Shown here one piece after another: positions 5,760 to 5,950 of a stretch of 5,950 nucleotides of DNA. Origin of the DNA: Sulfurimonas sp. (GTDB lineage: Bacteria > Campylobacterota > Campylobacteria > Campylobacterales > Sulfurimonadaceae); assembly GCA_026987995.1 (NCBI GenBank), contig JALSMC010000315.1:1-5950 (forward strand), read 5' to 3'. The position numbers and the translations under genes were made by a program. The number at the start of each line of letters is the position of its first letter. Position 1 is the first letter of the stretch. Under the pieces are notes generated by a model, which was not told the origin of the DNA, searched no databases, and saw only the letters and a list, made by a program, of their open reading frames with translations.

Positions 5760-5950
5760 CTAAGTGCTTGTGCTTTTGATGTATTTTGTAGAGAACATCA
5801 AAAGTACACCTAAAAAAACTATAAATGCAGTGAGATAGAGTGTTGTGTTAAAGTTTCCAAACGCGGCGATGAGGGCTACACTATAAAGAGGTGCTGCTAC
5901 TTGACCTATACCGTAGGCTGCTGTCATAGAACCCATAAGTATAACTGGGT
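5760..5950 (-). CDS. MFS transporter, probably YbfB/YjiJ-like, C-terminal 62 residues (partial)
   Basis: The reverse strand is open from the window edge to a TAG (complement of 5760-5762) and encodes PVILMGSMTAAYGIGQVAAPLYS... ending YIKSTST. It shows two hydrophobic segments, about residues 15-31 and 36-53 of the fragment, joined by a short polar loop. This fits TM11-12 of a major facilitator transporter. The motif MTAAYGIGQVAAPL resembles the end of YbfB/YjiJ-type MFS proteins, which carry a conserved T-x-x-x-G-x-G-Q-x-x-x-P-L there. No substrate can be inferred. The gene converges on the hsp20 remnant with only 4 bases between stop codons. The bulk of the gene lies beyond the window. MFS is likely; the subfamily is moderately supported. 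Confidence 0.68.
   Translation of the reverse strand, partial: PVILMGSMTAAYGIGQVAAPLYSVALIAAFGNFNTTLYLTAFIVFLGVLLMFSTKYIKSTST
5769..5808. repeat. Long inverted repeat in the MFS 3' coding end
   Basis: CTTTTGATGT (5773-5782) and ACATCAAAAG (5795-5804) form a perfect 10-bp stem around a 12-base loop. Four more outer pairs (one of them G-U) extend it to 14 bp. It lies in the last codons of the MFS gene and just beyond the convergent hsp20 stop. No T-run follows on the plus strand. On the minus strand a run of five Ts (5758-5754) comes about 10 bases after the stem. It may act as a factor-assisted or imperfect bidirectional terminator for the convergent pair, which is inference. Confidence 0.45.

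Overview
The window is AT-rich DNA, probably from a member of the Campylobacterota (Epsilonproteobacteria), perhaps Sulfurimonas-like. I infer this from the protein flavour (Lys/Ile/Leu/Ser-rich), from -10 boxes with no recognisable -35, and from the gene types. It holds six protein-coding loci. Two are cut by the window edges and one is a 5'-truncated remnant. There are no RNA genes, insertion sequences or CRISPR arrays.

Left part: a minus-strand DUF445-type membrane protein gene (1-234, only its N-terminus in the window) and a plus-strand RND-family efflux permease gene (280-3369) diverge from a 45-bp intergenic region. That region holds back-to-back promoters and a small palindrome. No membrane-fusion or outer-membrane partner gene of the pump lies in the window. 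Middle: a DUF4172-Fic protein (3458-4585), probably a self-inhibited AMP-transferase with a C-terminal winged helix, has its own extended -10 promoter and a palindromic leader.

Right part: 172 bp of intergenic DNA, possibly with a decayed coding tail, leads to a Crp/Fnr-family regulator (4758-5435). Its promoter is covered by an inverted repeat and by direct repeats. The regulator's stop codon directly abuts an Hsp20 alpha-crystallin reading frame (5435-5755) that lacks any start codon and its N-terminal arm. Four bases further on, a convergent minus-strand MFS transporter gene, probably YbfB/YjiJ-like, ends (5760-5950, C-terminus only).

The genes do not form one obvious pathway. Membrane transport (RND, MFS), post-translational modification (Fic), transcription control (Crp/Fnr) and a relic of stress protection (Hsp20) sit side by side, each mostly with its own promoter. 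The most consistent non-obvious signal is that three of the four visible starts (DUF445, RND, crp) have no Shine-Dalgarno sequence and a -10 box ending 6-7 bases before the ATG, which predicts leaderless mRNAs. The second is the start-less hsp20 directly behind the regulator. I found no clearly new multi-gene system.
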